From Mycolicibacterium confluentis (GTDB lineage Bacteria > Actinomycetota > Actinomycetes > Mycobacteriales > Mycobacteriaceae), in assembly GCF_010729895.1 (NCBI RefSeq), contig NZ_AP022612.1, forward strand, positions 4,588,001-4,652,000: DNA of 64,000 bases, read 5' to 3'. Under the pieces are notes generated by a model. That model was not told the DNA's origin and did not search any database. It saw nothing but the letters and a program-made list of their open reading frames with translations. The translations under genes were made by a program, and so were the position numbers. How positions within the stretch are numbered: the first letter of the stretch is position 1; each line of letters starts with the position of its first letter. Below, piece after piece: positions 1 through 8,429 of this stretch.

Positions 1-1
1 C

Positions 2-76
2 ACCAGCCAGCTTCTCGAGCAGCGGGAGCAGGCCCGCGCCGACTCGCATCTCGACCACTCGGAGGATCACCGATGA
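2..76 (+). CDS. 2-oxoacid dehydrogenase E1 alpha subunit, C-terminal end (partial)
   Basis: An open frame enters from the left edge and encodes only the last 24 residues (ending ...ADSHLDHSEDHR) before TGA. The ATG of the E1-beta gene overlaps this stop as ATGA, the same arrangement seen at the next junction. The E1-alpha identity is inferred from position: E1-alpha normally precedes E1-beta, E2 and E3 in actinobacterial branched-chain oxoacid dehydrogenase operons. The fragment alone is too short to identify. Confidence 0.65.
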   Translation, partial: TSQLLEQREQARADSHLDHSEDHR

Positions 77-1077
77 CCCTGACCACCATGGCGGAGGCAC
101 TCAACGCCGCACTGCGCGACGCGCTGACCGACGACGATTCGGTGGTGGTGTTCGGCGAAGACGTCGGTAGGCTCGGCGGAGTCTTCCGGGTCACCGACGG
201 ACTCGCCGAGACATTCGGTGCGAATCGATGTTTCGACACTCCGCTCGCCGAATCCGGAATCATCGGATTTGCGGTGGGAATGGCGATGGGCGGCTACCGC
301 CCGGTCGTCGAGATGCAGTTCGACGCCTTCGCCTACCCGGCGTTCGAGCAGATTGCGTCCCACGTGGCCAAGATGCGCAATCGCACCCGCGGTGTGTTGT
401 CGGCGCCGCTGGTGATCCGGGTGCCCTACGCGGGCGGCATCGGCGGGGTGGAGCATCACTGCGACTCCAGTGAGGCCTACTACGCCCACACCCCGGGCCT
501 GAAGGTCGTCACCCCAGCCACCGTCGCGGACGCCTACGGCCTGCTGCGCGCGGCGATCGAAGACCCCGATCCCGTCGTCTTCCTCGAACCCAAGCGGCTG
601 TACTTCTCGCGGGCCGACGTCGAGCTGCACCGCGGCCCGCGAATCGGTCGGGCTCAGGTGCTGCGGTCCGGCGCGGACGTGACCGTGGTGGCCTACGGCC
701 CGACGGTGGAACCGGCGTTGCAGGCCGCCGCCGCGGCGGCCGAGGACGGCCGCGACATCGAGGTGATCGACCTGAGATCGATCGTGCCCTTCGACGACGA
801 GACCGTCACCGCGTCGGTCCGCAGGACCGGCCGCTGCGTGATCGTCCAGGAGGCACAGGGTTTCGCGGGGGTCGGCGCCGAGATCGCCGCCAGAGTGCAG
901 GAGCGGTGCTTTCACCACCTGGCCGCTCCCGTCCTCCGAGTGACCGGGTACGACATCCCCTTTCCGCCACCACGGCTCGAGCGATGGCACCTGCCCACCA
1001 GCGACCGAATCCTCGACGCGGTCGACCGTCTGCAGTGGGATGACCAGCCTGACGACCGCTGGGTGGTCGGCGCATGA
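73..1077 (+). CDS. bkdB: 2-oxoisovalerate (branched-chain 2-oxoacid) dehydrogenase E1 beta subunit
   Basis: 334 residues, full length for E1-beta. With the alpha subunit it forms the thiamine-diphosphate decarboxylase that feeds acyl groups to the lipoyl arm of E2, giving acyl-CoA for branched-chain amino acid catabolism. The start MTLTTMAEALNAAL, the segment VVVFGEDVGRLGGVFRVT (about 24-41) and the DTPLAESGIIGFAVGMA stretch (about 55-71) are characteristic of the family; the C-terminal transketolase half carries the IEVIDLRSIVPFDDETV segment. It overlaps its upstream and downstream neighbours by 4 nt, so translation is coupled. Pyruvate dehydrogenase E1-beta cannot be excluded from sequence alone. 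Confidence 0.9.
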   Translation: MTLTTMAEALNAALRDALTDDDSVVVFGEDVGRLGGVFRVTDGLAETFGANRCFDTPLAESGIIGFAVGMAMGGYRPVVEMQFDAFAYPAFEQIASHVAKMRNRTRGVLSAPLVIRVPYAGGIGGVEHHCDSSEAYYAHTPGLKVVTPATVADAYGLLRAAIEDPDPVVFLEPKRLYFSRADVELHRGPRIGRAQVLRSGADVTVVAYGPTVEPALQAAAAAAEDGRDIEVIDLRSIVPFDDETVTASVRRTGRCVIVQEAQGFAGVGAEIAARVQERCFHHLAAPVLRVTGYDIPFPPPRLERWHLPTSDRILDAVDRLQWDDQPDDRWVVGA

Positions 1078-2270
1078 GCGATCAGACATTCGTGCTGCCA
1101 GACCTCGGCGAGGGGCTGACCGACGCGGTGATCGCCGACTGGCTGGTCGCCGTCGGCGACACGGTCACGATCGACCAACCGGTGGTGGAGGTCGAAACCG
1201 CCAAGGCCTCGGTTGAGGTGCCGGTCCCTTTCTCCGGCACTGTCGTCGAACTCCACGGAGATCCCGGCGCCACGCTGGCCGTCGGTGCGCCGCTGATCAG
1301 CGTGCGCCCCGATGAGTTCGCCCAACACCGCAACGAAGAGCGGGCCGGATCGGGCAACGTGCTGATCGGCTACGGGACCAGCGTCGAGGACCAGCCCCGT
1401 CGCCGGCGGCGCCGCGCACCGGCACCGGGCAGCGGCACAGCCGCCAAGGTCATCTCACCGATCGTGCGCGGGCTGGCACTGCGCAACGGCGTGGACCTGA
1501 CGACGCTATCCCCGAGCGGCACTGGGGGGACCATCACCCGCGCCGACGTCGAGCGGGCGATCGCGACTCCGGCACCGGCTCCCGCGCACGAGCACCGCAT
1601 CCCGGTCACCGGAATCCGCAAGGCCATCGCCGACAAGCTTGGCACCAGTCGCCGCGAGATCCCCGACGCCACCACCTGGGTCGACGCGGATGCAACCGGG
1701 CTGCTCGAGGCCAGGCGGCAGCTCGGCGGAAGGCAATCGGTCAGCCTGTTGGCGCTGCTGGCCCGGCTGAGCATCGCGGCACTGCGGCAGTTCCCCGAAC
1801 TGAACGCATCCTTCGATGCCGACCGGCAGGAGATCTTGCGGCACAGCCACATCCACCTCGGTGTGGCGGTTCAGTCGCCGCGCGGGCTGGTGGTCCCGGT
1901 GCTGCGGCACGCCGACGCACTCGACACCGTGACGCTCTCGGAGAAGCTGGCCGAGGCCACCACCTCAGCACGCGAGGGCAGGCTCACCCCGGCCCAGATG
2001 TCCGGCGGCACTGTGACGTTGAACAACTACGGCGTGTTCGGTGTCGATGGATCTGCGGCGATCATCAACCACCCGGAGGCGGCCATCCTGGGTGTCGGCC
2101 GCATCATCGACCGGCCCTGGGTCGTGGACGGCGAAGTCGTCGTGCGCAAGCTCACCCAGTTGTCGCTGAGCTTCGACCACCGCGTCTGTGACGGCGGATC
2201 GGCTGGCGGGTTCCTGCGCCTGTTCGCCGACTATGTGGAGAACCCCGTGGCGGCGTTGGGCCGGCTGTGA
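1074..2270 (+). CDS. bkdC: Dihydrolipoamide acyltransferase E2 of branched-chain 2-oxoacid dehydrogenase
   Basis: 398 residues. One lipoyl domain lies at the N terminus with the lipoylated lysine in ETAKASVEVP (Lys44). A basic, Pro-rich linker leads to a peripheral subunit-binding domain (about 123-162, KVISPIVRGLALRNG...). The C-terminal catalytic acyltransferase domain ends with SFDHRVCDGG, the HxxxDG motif (His369, Asp373). A single lipoyl domain is usual for the branched-chain enzyme. The start ATG overlaps the E1-beta stop (ATGA) and its own stop overlaps the GTG of the E3 gene. It transfers the acyl group from E1 to CoA within the complex core. Confidence 0.92.
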   Translation: MSDQTFVLPDLGEGLTDAVIADWLVAVGDTVTIDQPVVEVETAKASVEVPVPFSGTVVELHGDPGATLAVGAPLISVRPDEFAQHRNEERAGSGNVLIGYGTSVEDQPRRRRRRAPAPGSGTAAKVISPIVRGLALRNGVDLTTLSPSGTGGTITRADVERAIATPAPAPAHEHRIPVTGIRKAIADKLGTSRREIPDATTWVDADATGLLEARRQLGGRQSVSLLALLARLSIAALRQFPELNASFDADRQEILRHSHIHLGVAVQSPRGLVVPVLRHADALDTVTLSEKLAEATTSAREGRLTPAQMSGGTVTLNNYGVFGVDGSAAIINHPEAAILGVGRIIDRPWVVDGEVVVRKLTQLSLSFDHRVCDGGSAGGFLRLFADYVENPVAALGRL

Positions 2271-3646
2271 CGACGCAGAAGAACAGCGATGTGCTGATCC
2301 TCGGCGGCGGGCCGGCCGGGTACTCGTGCGCACTGCGGGCCAGTCAACTCGGCCTGTCCGTGACACTCATCGAAGCCGACCGACTCGGTGGGACCTGCCT
2401 GCATCGCGGCTGCATCCCGACGAAAGCACTGCTGCACACCGCGGAGGTCGCCGACACCACCCGCGCCGCAGTCGACGTCGGTGTCCGGGCCCGCTTCGAC
2501 GGCGTCGACATGGCCGCTGCGCAGGCCTACAAGAACGCAGTGGTCACCCGACTGCACCGCGGGCTGGAAGGCCTGGTGACCAGCCGGAAGGTCACTGTGG
2601 TGACCGGCACCGGGCGCTATCTCGGCGGTCGCCGTGTGGAGGTGGACGGCGCCGTCCTCTCCGGCGACGCCGTGGTGCTGGCGACCGGTTCCACACCGCG
2701 CCAGGTGCCGGAGCTCGCGTTCGGTGGCCGGATCCTTCGCAGCGACGAGGCGCTGGAGCTGACCGATGTGCCCCGCACTGCCCTGGTGGTGGGTGGTGGA
2801 GTCATCGGCGTCGAGTTCGCCAGCCTGTGGACATCGCTGGGTTCATCGGTGACCGTCGTCGAATCCCTGCCACGGCTGCTGGCCGGGGAGGACGCCTGGG
2901 CATCCGACATCCTGCAGCGAACGCTGCGTGGTCGCGGAGTGACCGTCAGGACCGGCATCACCATCACCGGTGCGACCCAGACCGAGGACGGCGTGACGGT
3001 GGGCACCGAGGACGGCGACACGATGACGGCGGAGGTGGTGTTGGTCGCCGCCGGCCGGGAGCCGAGGTCACAGGCGCTCGCGGAGGCGGGCATCGCAGTA
3101 CATCGGGGGTTCGTCCGCGTCGACGCCAGGCTTGAGAGCAACCACCCGGGGGTCTACGCCATCGGAGATCTGGTGGCGGGCCACCAGCTCGCGCACCGCG
3201 GCTTCGCGCACGGCATCTTCGTTGCGGAAGTGATCGCCGGACGCGACCCCGTGCCGGTGACCGAACATCTCATCCCCCGGATCACCTACTCGCATCCCGA
3301 GGTGGCCTCCGTCGGGCTGACCGAAACCGCGGCCCGCGCCGAGTACGGCGAAGTCACCACGACCGTGTACGGCCTCAGCGGCAACGGTCGCAGCCAGATC
3401 CTGCGAACCTCCGGCGGCATCAAGGTCATTCGACGCGGGCCCGCGGACGCGGATGGTCCCGTGGTGGGAATCCACTGCGTCGGCGACCGGGTCGGCGAAC
3501 TCATCGGCGAAGCCCAGCTGATCGTCGGCTGGGAGGCGACTCCGGCGGACGTGCGTCCGCACCTGCACGCCCATCCCACTCAGAACGAGGCGCTCGGCGA
3601 AGCCCTGCTGGCGATGTCGGGTGCACCCTTGCACACACACTCCTGA
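2267..3646 (+). CDS. lpdA: Dihydrolipoyl dehydrogenase E3
   Basis: 459 residues, normal length. The N terminus has the FAD-binding GGGPAGYSCALRA, followed by the redox disulfide GGTCLHRGCIPTKA (Cys44 and Cys49). A second Rossmann motif (VVGGGVIGVEFASLW) binds NAD, and the C terminus has HPTQNEALGEAL, the His-Glu pair of the dimer active site. It reoxidises the dihydrolipoyl group of E2 with NAD. GTG start overlapping the E2 stop as GTGA. It is a second-copy type E3 dedicated to this operon, since mycobacteria also carry the housekeeping Lpd elsewhere (known for the genus, not seen here). Confidence 0.93.
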   Translation: MTTQKNSDVLILGGGPAGYSCALRASQLGLSVTLIEADRLGGTCLHRGCIPTKALLHTAEVADTTRAAVDVGVRARFDGVDMAAAQAYKNAVVTRLHRGLEGLVTSRKVTVVTGTGRYLGGRRVEVDGAVLSGDAVVLATGSTPRQVPELAFGGRILRSDEALELTDVPRTALVVGGGVIGVEFASLWTSLGSSVTVVESLPRLLAGEDAWASDILQRTLRGRGVTVRTGITITGATQTEDGVTVGTEDGDTMTAEVVLVAAGREPRSQALAEAGIAVHRGFVRVDARLESNHPGVYAIGDLVAGHQLAHRGFAHGIFVAEVIAGRDPVPVTEHLIPRITYSHPEVASVGLTETAARAEYGEVTTTVYGLSGNGRSQILRTSGGIKVIRRGPADADGPVVGIHCVGDRVGELIGEAQLIVGWEATPADVRPHLHAHPTQNEALGEALLAMSGAPLHTHS

Positions 3647-3664
3647 CCGGCTGCCTATCGTGAG

Positions 3665-4504
3665 GTGGTGAACAGCGAGGACGCGGACGCCTTCTTCACC
3701 GTCGACGGTGAGTCGCTGGTCCCGGCGCCGATGGCGCAGGGGCCGTGGGGAAACACGGTCAGCGGGCACATTCTGGGCGGTCTCGCCGGGTGGGCCGTGG
3801 AGCAGGCCTGCCCAGATCCCGGCCTGCAGCCGGCCCGGCTGACAGTCGACATGCTGCGCCCGACGCTCATGCAACCGCTGCGCGTGCGCACCGAGGTCCG
3901 CCGTGAGGGCCGGCGCATCAAGGTCGTCGACACCGACATCACCCAGAACGATCAGATCGTCTGCCGCGCGACCTCGGTGTTCCTGCGCCGCGGTGAGCAT
4001 CCCGAGGACCAGATCTGGTCACCTGCGGCGGCTGTTCCACCGGTCCCCACTGAGCCGCCGACGATTCCCCAGCACATGCCGTTCGAGCTGTGGGCTTACG
4101 GGATCGACACCCTGCACGGCTCGCTGGGCGGTACGCGCCAGGAGTGGCAGCAGGCACACAGTCGCAAGTACGCCTGGGTGCGGGAAGTGCGGCCGCTCAT
4201 CGCGGGCCATCCGCTGACGCCATTCACCCGCGTCGCTCTGGCCGCCGATGTCACCAGCGCGTTGACGCACTGGAGCACCGGCGGTCTGCGCTACATCAAC
4301 GCCGACTTCACGCTGTCGCTGAGCCGCCTGCCCGACGGGGATTTCGTCGGCCTGGCATCGGATGGGCACAACGGTGCCGAGGGCGTGGCATCCGGATCGG
4401 CGACGCTGTTCGACCAGCGCGGTCCGATCGGCCACTGCATCGCGATCGCCCTGGCCCAACCCGCCGACGCGTTCCGGCCGCCGAACCACATCGGGCTGAG
4501 CTGA
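3665..4504 (+). CDS. Acyl-CoA thioesterase-like (double hotdog) protein
   Basis: 279 residues. The N-terminal half reads GPWGNTVSGHILGGLAGWAVE, resembling the hotdog helix of TesB/PaaI-like thioesterases, followed by LTVDMLRPTLMQPLRVRTEVRREGRRI, the typical beta-sheet; a second similar half (SALTHWSTGGLRYINADFTLSLSR) suggests a double-hotdog fold. It begins 18 nt after the E3 gene, so it may be cotranscribed and hydrolyse acyl-CoA products of that pathway. Substrate unknown. Start is GTG; a second GTG three bases later is possible. Confidence 0.7.
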   Translation: MVNSEDADAFFTVDGESLVPAPMAQGPWGNTVSGHILGGLAGWAVEQACPDPGLQPARLTVDMLRPTLMQPLRVRTEVRREGRRIKVVDTDITQNDQIVCRATSVFLRRGEHPEDQIWSPAAAVPPVPTEPPTIPQHMPFELWAYGIDTLHGSLGGTRQEWQQAHSRKYAWVREVRPLIAGHPLTPFTRVALAADVTSALTHWSTGGLRYINADFTLSLSRLPDGDFVGLASDGHNGAEGVASGSATLFDQRGPIGHCIAIALAQPADAFRPPNHIGLS

Positions 4505-4505
4505 C

Positions 4506-4775
4506 CTAAGGCCTGCCGGTGCGTTCCCGGTGCGCACAGCCGGGCCAGCAGCAGGGCCGCCGCTTCCCCTCCTCCAACTCCTCCTGAGTCCGGCGGATGC
4601 GGCGCTCGCGTGTGGTCGGCTGCTTGGCATCCTCGACCCAGCAGATGAACTCGTTCCGGGCCAGCGGCGTGATGTCGTTCCAGGCCGCGAGCGCGGTCGC
4701 GTTCGCGGCCAAGGCCGCCCGGAGGTCCTTGGGCAGGTCGTGCACCACTCCGCCCGAGACGCGTTGAGGGCTCAT
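4506..4775 (-). CDS. Small YdeI/OmpD-associated-like protein
   Basis: 89 residues. The sequence LRAALAANATALAAWNDITPLARNEFICWVEDAKQPTTR followed by a basic RRIRRTQEELEEGKRRPCCWPGC tail matches the YdeI/OmpD-associated (bacteriocin-protection-like) C-terminal domain, in which a helical segment of this type recurs; function in actinobacteria is unknown. The internal ATG at 4775 was preferred to longer extensions because the upstream residues are low-complexity and non-conserved in character. It is convergent with the thioesterase-like gene with one base between stops. The terminal CCxxxxC could bind a metal but this is only a possibility. Confidence 0.65.
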   Translation of the reverse strand: MSPQRVSGGVVHDLPKDLRAALAANATALAAWNDITPLARNEFICWVEDAKQPTTRERRIRRTQEELEEGKRRPCCWPGCAHRERTGRP

Positions 4776-4815
4776 GACTCCACTCTGACATGCAGCACCG
4801 CAGCCCCGCATCGGC

Positions 4816-6021
4816 TCAGGTGAATCTGACTGGGAGCCTTGCCCATCCACGGACACTCGACGTGTGCGCCATGGCGACGTTGTCGTAGTCGACCTCCCAG
4901 TCGGTCCAGCGCTTGACCACCTCTTCGAACGCGATCCGCGCCTCCAGGCGAGCAAGGGCCGAGCCCAGACAGAAGTGCAGGCCCTGTCCGAAGCTCAGAT
5001 GTCCGCCCCTGCGATGGATGTCGAAGCGGTCGGGGTCGACGAAATGCGCCTCGTCGCGGTTCGCCGAGCCATTGAGCAACAACATGTATGAGCCCTCCGT
5101 CACGGTCTGCCCGTACAGTTCGACGTCCTGTGCGACATAGCGGGCCTTCACGGGGGACGGCGCCTGGTAACGCAGCGTCTCCTCGACCGCCCCGGGAATC
5201 AGCGCGGGATCGACGACGATCTCGCGTCTCTGATCGGGATTCTCGGCGAGGAGTTGGCCCATGAACCCGATCAACCGAGCCGTGGTCTCGTTGCCCGCCC
5301 CGGCGATCATCGCGGTGTAGGCGAGGACCTCGGTGCGCTCCAGGGGACGCACTGAGCCGTCCGGTTCCTCGACACGGGCATTGAGGAGATCGGTCATCAG
5401 GTCGTCGGAGGGATGCGTCGCGCGCCATTCGATGTACTCGGCGAACATCGCGATCGAGTCCTGGAAGATCGTCGGACTGATGTCCTTCGGTGTGCCGTCG
5501 GACGCACCGACCGTGATGTTCTGGTCCGTGCGGTCGCGGATCTGTTTCTGCCCCTCCTCCGGAATGCCCAGCAGGTAGCCGATGGTCCGCATCGGCATGA
5601 ACGCCCCGAGGTCCGCGACGAAGTCGAACCCGTCGGAGTCCCGTAGGGGATCCAATGCGCCGGAACAGAAGTCGCGCACCATGTCCTCGACGGCCAGCAT
5701 CCGGCGGGGCGTGAACACCTTGGACAGCAGGCGACGATGCAGGTCGTGCAGCGGCGGATCCTCGAATAGGAGAATGCCCGGCGGCACCTCGATCCCGGCG
5801 AACAGGATGTCGGCGGTGGTGCCCCGGCCGGACCGATAGGTCTGCCAGTCCGGCAGCGCCCGTGCGACGTCGTCGTACCTGCTCAGCGCATAGAAGCCGT
5901 ACTTGTCGTTGAAATACAGCGGGGACTCGGTGCGCAGGCGCTGCCACACCGGGTACGGGTCGTCGTCGATGTCGAAGTCGAACGGGTCGTAGTACACCCC
6001 GGTGGTGGGTTCAGTGGTCAC
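4816..6021 (-). CDS. Cytochrome P450
   Basis: 401 residues, typical of a soluble bacterial class I P450. Visible features are the I-helix AGAGNETT, the K-helix ExxR in EETLRY, and the haem-binding loop SFGQGLHFCLGSALAR with the axial thiolate at Cys351. The N-terminal third has the usual DDPYPVWQRLR segment. Start is GTG. It faces a TetR gene across a 102-bp gap holding a strong palindrome, so it is probably repressed by that regulator and induced by the substrate. No ferredoxin or reductase gene lies next to it. Substrate cannot be inferred. Confidence 0.93.
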   Translation of the reverse strand: MTTEPTTGVYYDPFDFDIDDDPYPVWQRLRTESPLYFNDKYGFYALSRYDDVARALPDWQTYRSGRGTTADILFAGIEVPPGILLFEDPPLHDLHRRLLSKVFTPRRMLAVEDMVRDFCSGALDPLRDSDGFDFVADLGAFMPMRTIGYLLGIPEEGQKQIRDRTDQNITVGASDGTPKDISPTIFQDSIAMFAEYIEWRATHPSDDLMTDLLNARVEEPDGSVRPLERTEVLAYTAMIAGAGNETTARLIGFMGQLLAENPDQRREIVVDPALIPGAVEETLRYQAPSPVKARYVAQDVELYGQTVTEGSYMLLLNGSANRDEAHFVDPDRFDIHRRGGHLSFGQGLHFCLGSALARLEARIAFEEVVKRWTDWEVDYDNVAMAHTSSVRGWARLPVRFT

Positions 6022-6030
6022 GAATCCGCC

Positions 6031-6054
6031 TTTAGATAGTGCTTACTACCTAAA
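6031..6054. promoter_or_regulatory. Palindromic operator between P450 and TetR genes
   Basis: Arms TTTAGATAGT and (after 4 central bases) ACTACCTAAA pair at 10 of 12 positions of a 24-bp dyad. It lies in the divergent promoter region, 9 bp from the P450 start and about 70 bp from the regulator start. Position and symmetry are those of a TetR-family operator; binding by the adjacent regulator is inferred. Confidence 0.7.
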
Positions 6055-6123
6055 ACTGTAGAACACCGCCCGCTATCTTGAAAGCACAGAATCTCCGAGT
6101 TCGGAATCGAGGAGTGGCGCACC

Positions 6124-6753
6124 GTGCCCCAGCGATCACCGGCCGTGCGTCGGCCCCGTGGCGAGCCACGCAGGCTGCTGCTCGACGCCGCCCGCACCCT
6201 GTTCGCGCGGCAGGACTACCGAAGCACCACCACGCGTGAGATCGCCGAGGCCGCGGGTGTCACCGAGCACCTGTTGTTCCGCCATTTCGGTTCCAAGGCC
6301 GGCCTGTTCCGGGAAGCGCTGGTCCTGCCCTTCACCGAATTCGTCGACGAGTTCGGCCGGACCTGGCAGTCGGTGGTTCCCGAAGAGACGGCCGAAGAGG
6401 ATCTCGCGGGTCAGTTCGTCGGCAGGCTCTACGACATCCTCGTCGAGCACCGTGGTCTCCTGGTGACGCTCGTCGCCGCCGACGCACTCAGCGCCGAGGA
6501 GACCGCCGACGCAGGCATCGCCGAAATCGCCCGGGCCCTGACCACACTCGGCGAGATCAGCGCTCAGGGCATGCGCCTGCGCGGGATTCCGGCGGAGTCA
6601 CCCGATCTGCCCGCACACTCGACGGTGGCGATGATCGTCGGCATGGCCGCGCTGCAGTCGACCTTCTTCGGGCCGGAGCCGCCGCCGCGGGACGCCATCG
6701 TCGACGAACTCGTCCAGGCCTCGCTGCACGGTTTCCTGCACCGCAACGAGTAA
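6124..6753 (+). CDS. TetR-family transcriptional regulator
   Basis: 209 residues. The N-terminal helix-turn-helix is LLLDAARTLFARQDYRSTTTREIAEAAGVTEHLLFRHFGSKAGLF (about 18-62), the standard TetR DNA-binding domain; the rest is the helical ligand and dimerisation domain. GTG start with GAGGAG nine bases upstream. It is divergent from the P450 gene and probably represses it and itself through the dyad at 6031-6054. Confidence 0.9.
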   Translation: MPQRSPAVRRPRGEPRRLLLDAARTLFARQDYRSTTTREIAEAAGVTEHLLFRHFGSKAGLFREALVLPFTEFVDEFGRTWQSVVPEETAEEDLAGQFVGRLYDILVEHRGLLVTLVAADALSAEETADAGIAEIARALTTLGEISAQGMRLRGIPAESPDLPAHSTVAMIVGMAALQSTFFGPEPPPRDAIVDELVQASLHGFLHRNE

Positions 6754-6764
6754 CCCCCTCCCCC

Positions 6765-6824
6765 GCGAGCGCCCGTGTCGGTACGCCGACACCCCGCGAT
6801 CGGCGTGCCAACGCGGCCGCTCAC
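6765..6824. repeat. 60-bp dispersed intergenic repeat, copy 1
   Basis: The element begins GCGAGCGCCCG and ends GGCCGCTCAC, so its ends are themselves inverted repeats. Its sequence matches the reverse complement of the intergenic element at 28636-28695 across nearly the whole length (shared blocks GCGAGCGCCCG, GGTAC, GACAC, CCGCG, CGTGC, GGCCGCTC). It sits just after the TetR stop and before the decarboxylase pseudogene, a REP-like intergenic position. Confidence 0.7.
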
Positions 6825-6900
6825 AGTCACCCGCAGTCTTGAATTGACCCTCAGGCCCGTGTTTTGACCCAGGCTGACCGGGGCAGTCTGCATAACAGAA

Positions 6901-7438
6901 TGGACCAGTCGAAGGCGCCGTTTCTCGACGCGGTCGCGGCCTATCTACGAGGCATCCGCCGACCTGGATCGACTGCAGGTGCTGCTGGACGTCGCCGGCA
7001 CCGGGACGTCGGGTTTTCAGGCCGCCGACTGGTTGCGGGAACAGTGCGGAATCGACATGGGCATGAGTGACCACCGACGGACCCTGGCGACACTGTCGTT
7101 CGCCGACGACGAGCGCAGCATCCGACGACTGGTCGACGCCATGACGCGGTGGCGCGATGCCGCCTGCTCCTTCGACCCAGCCCCGAGGAACTGCAGTTGG
7201 CGACCGTGACCCTGCCCCGGACGCGTTCTTCGGCGCCACCGAGATGGTGCCGGTGTCGCAGGCGGGACGTGTTGCGGCGGAACAGATCACGCCGTACCCG
7301 CCGGGCATCCCGGCAGTGGTGCCGGGCGAGCTGATCAACGACGCCGTTCTCGAGTACCTGGGCGACGGACTCGCGGCCGGAATGGCACTGCCGGATCCCG
7401 CGGACTCGAAGCTGGAGCACGATCGCGTCGTCGCGTGA
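6901..7438 (+). pseudogene. Orn/Lys/Arg decarboxylase remnant (deleted and frameshifted)
   Basis: Pieces of one protein family appear in order but in different frames. MDQSKAPFLDAVAAYL at 6901 is the N terminus. At about 6948 the frame shifts into EASADLDRLQVLLDVAGTGTSGFQAADWLREQCGID and continues to about 7180. A third frame gives PEELQLATVTL, and a fourth segment DAFFGATEMVPV...ITPYPPGIPAVVPGELINDAVLEYL runs to the stop at 7438. These are the N terminus and C-terminal domain of Orn/Lys/Arg decarboxylases. The pyridoxal-phosphate core between them, roughly 300 residues, is missing. The gene cannot make an active enzyme. Frame-junction positions are approximate. Confidence 0.85.
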
Positions 7439-7439
7439 C

Positions 7440-8429
7440 TCAGTCGGGCCGGCTGCCCACCTCCAATGCGGCGAGATCGGTTGTGCCGTCGAAGATCACG
7501 CGCCCCCACTCCCGGACTCTGCAGCGCAGGGTGCCGGCCAGGTACTCGTAATCGCTGTCGATGTTCCGGCGTTCGGCGGGAAGCGGCACGGGCAGCACAT
7601 GGGGCCCCTCGGCGGTTCCCTGCCCGTCAAGCTCGACGCTGTAGCGCAGCGTGCGCGCACGGATCCGCCATCGGTCCTCGCCGCCGCTGTAGGACACCCA
7701 CGCCGGCGGCGTGATCCGCAGCAGTCGGTCCGGCAATCGCACCACCACACCCGTGACGTGCCCGCGCAGCGGTCCGAACTCCAGCAGGCCGCCGGAGAAG
7801 GCCACGCAGACGTCGGCGTCGCCGAAGTCGTGGGCCTGGCCCCACCACCATCGACGAGGGAACCCCGCTCCCCAGTTGCGTTCGCCGTACAGCGTGGCGT
7901 CGGTGAACGTCCACTGCTGATCGCCGCACCGCACCGTCCCCGACGCATGCCCGCCCAATCGGTATGGATGCCAGTACTGGTTCAGGAACGGCACGGCGGA
8001 GACGAATCCGCTTCCCCCGAACGCGCCCGACCACTCGTGCCGGTCCTCGAAGGTCAGGTCAAGGGAGCAGTCACCGATGGACATCACGAGCGCCTCGCGC
8101 GAGGCGTCGACGAAGTCACCGCCCGACCGTGCCTGCACCCGGAACTCATTCTGGTCCGCCCGAACAGAGTCGATGGCGCTCGATCGCACGACACCACCGG
8201 GATGCAGGGCGATGGCCGCCGTCGACCAGTCGCCGCACGCATGCCGGTTGGCGCTGCAGAGGGCGATGACGACGCGTCCGGTGGCCGGGTCGGAGAGGCG
8301 CCAGAACCAGCCCTCCATCTCGGTGCCGTGCGACGGCAGCGGATCTCCGAACGGAACGTCAGCGCCGGTGCGGCGGTACACCGACACCGCTGAACGGCCG
8401 GCCCGCTCGAGGGTGCCCACGATGTCCAT
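7440..8429 (-). CDS. Tocopherol-cyclase-like protein
   Basis: 329 residues with no signal peptide or membrane segment. EGWFWRLSDPATGRVVIALCSANR near the N terminus and TLYGERNWGAGFPRRWWWGQAHDF around 195-220 are typical of the tocopherol cyclase (VTE1-like) family, a two-barrel lipocalin-like fold. In plants this enzyme closes the chromanol ring; mycobacteria do not make tocopherol as far as known, so the real substrate is unknown. The stop lies one base from the end of the decarboxylase pseudogene on the other strand. Confidence 0.7.
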   Translation of the reverse strand: MDIVGTLERAGRSAVSVYRRTGADVPFGDPLPSHGTEMEGWFWRLSDPATGRVVIALCSANRHACGDWSTAAIALHPGGVVRSSAIDSVRADQNEFRVQARSGGDFVDASREALVMSIGDCSLDLTFEDRHEWSGAFGGSGFVSAVPFLNQYWHPYRLGGHASGTVRCGDQQWTFTDATLYGERNWGAGFPRRWWWGQAHDFGDADVCVAFSGGLLEFGPLRGHVTGVVVRLPDRLLRITPPAWVSYSGGEDRWRIRARTLRYSVELDGQGTAEGPHVLPVPLPAERRNIDSDYEYLAGTLRCRVREWGRVIFDGTTDLAALEVGSRPD

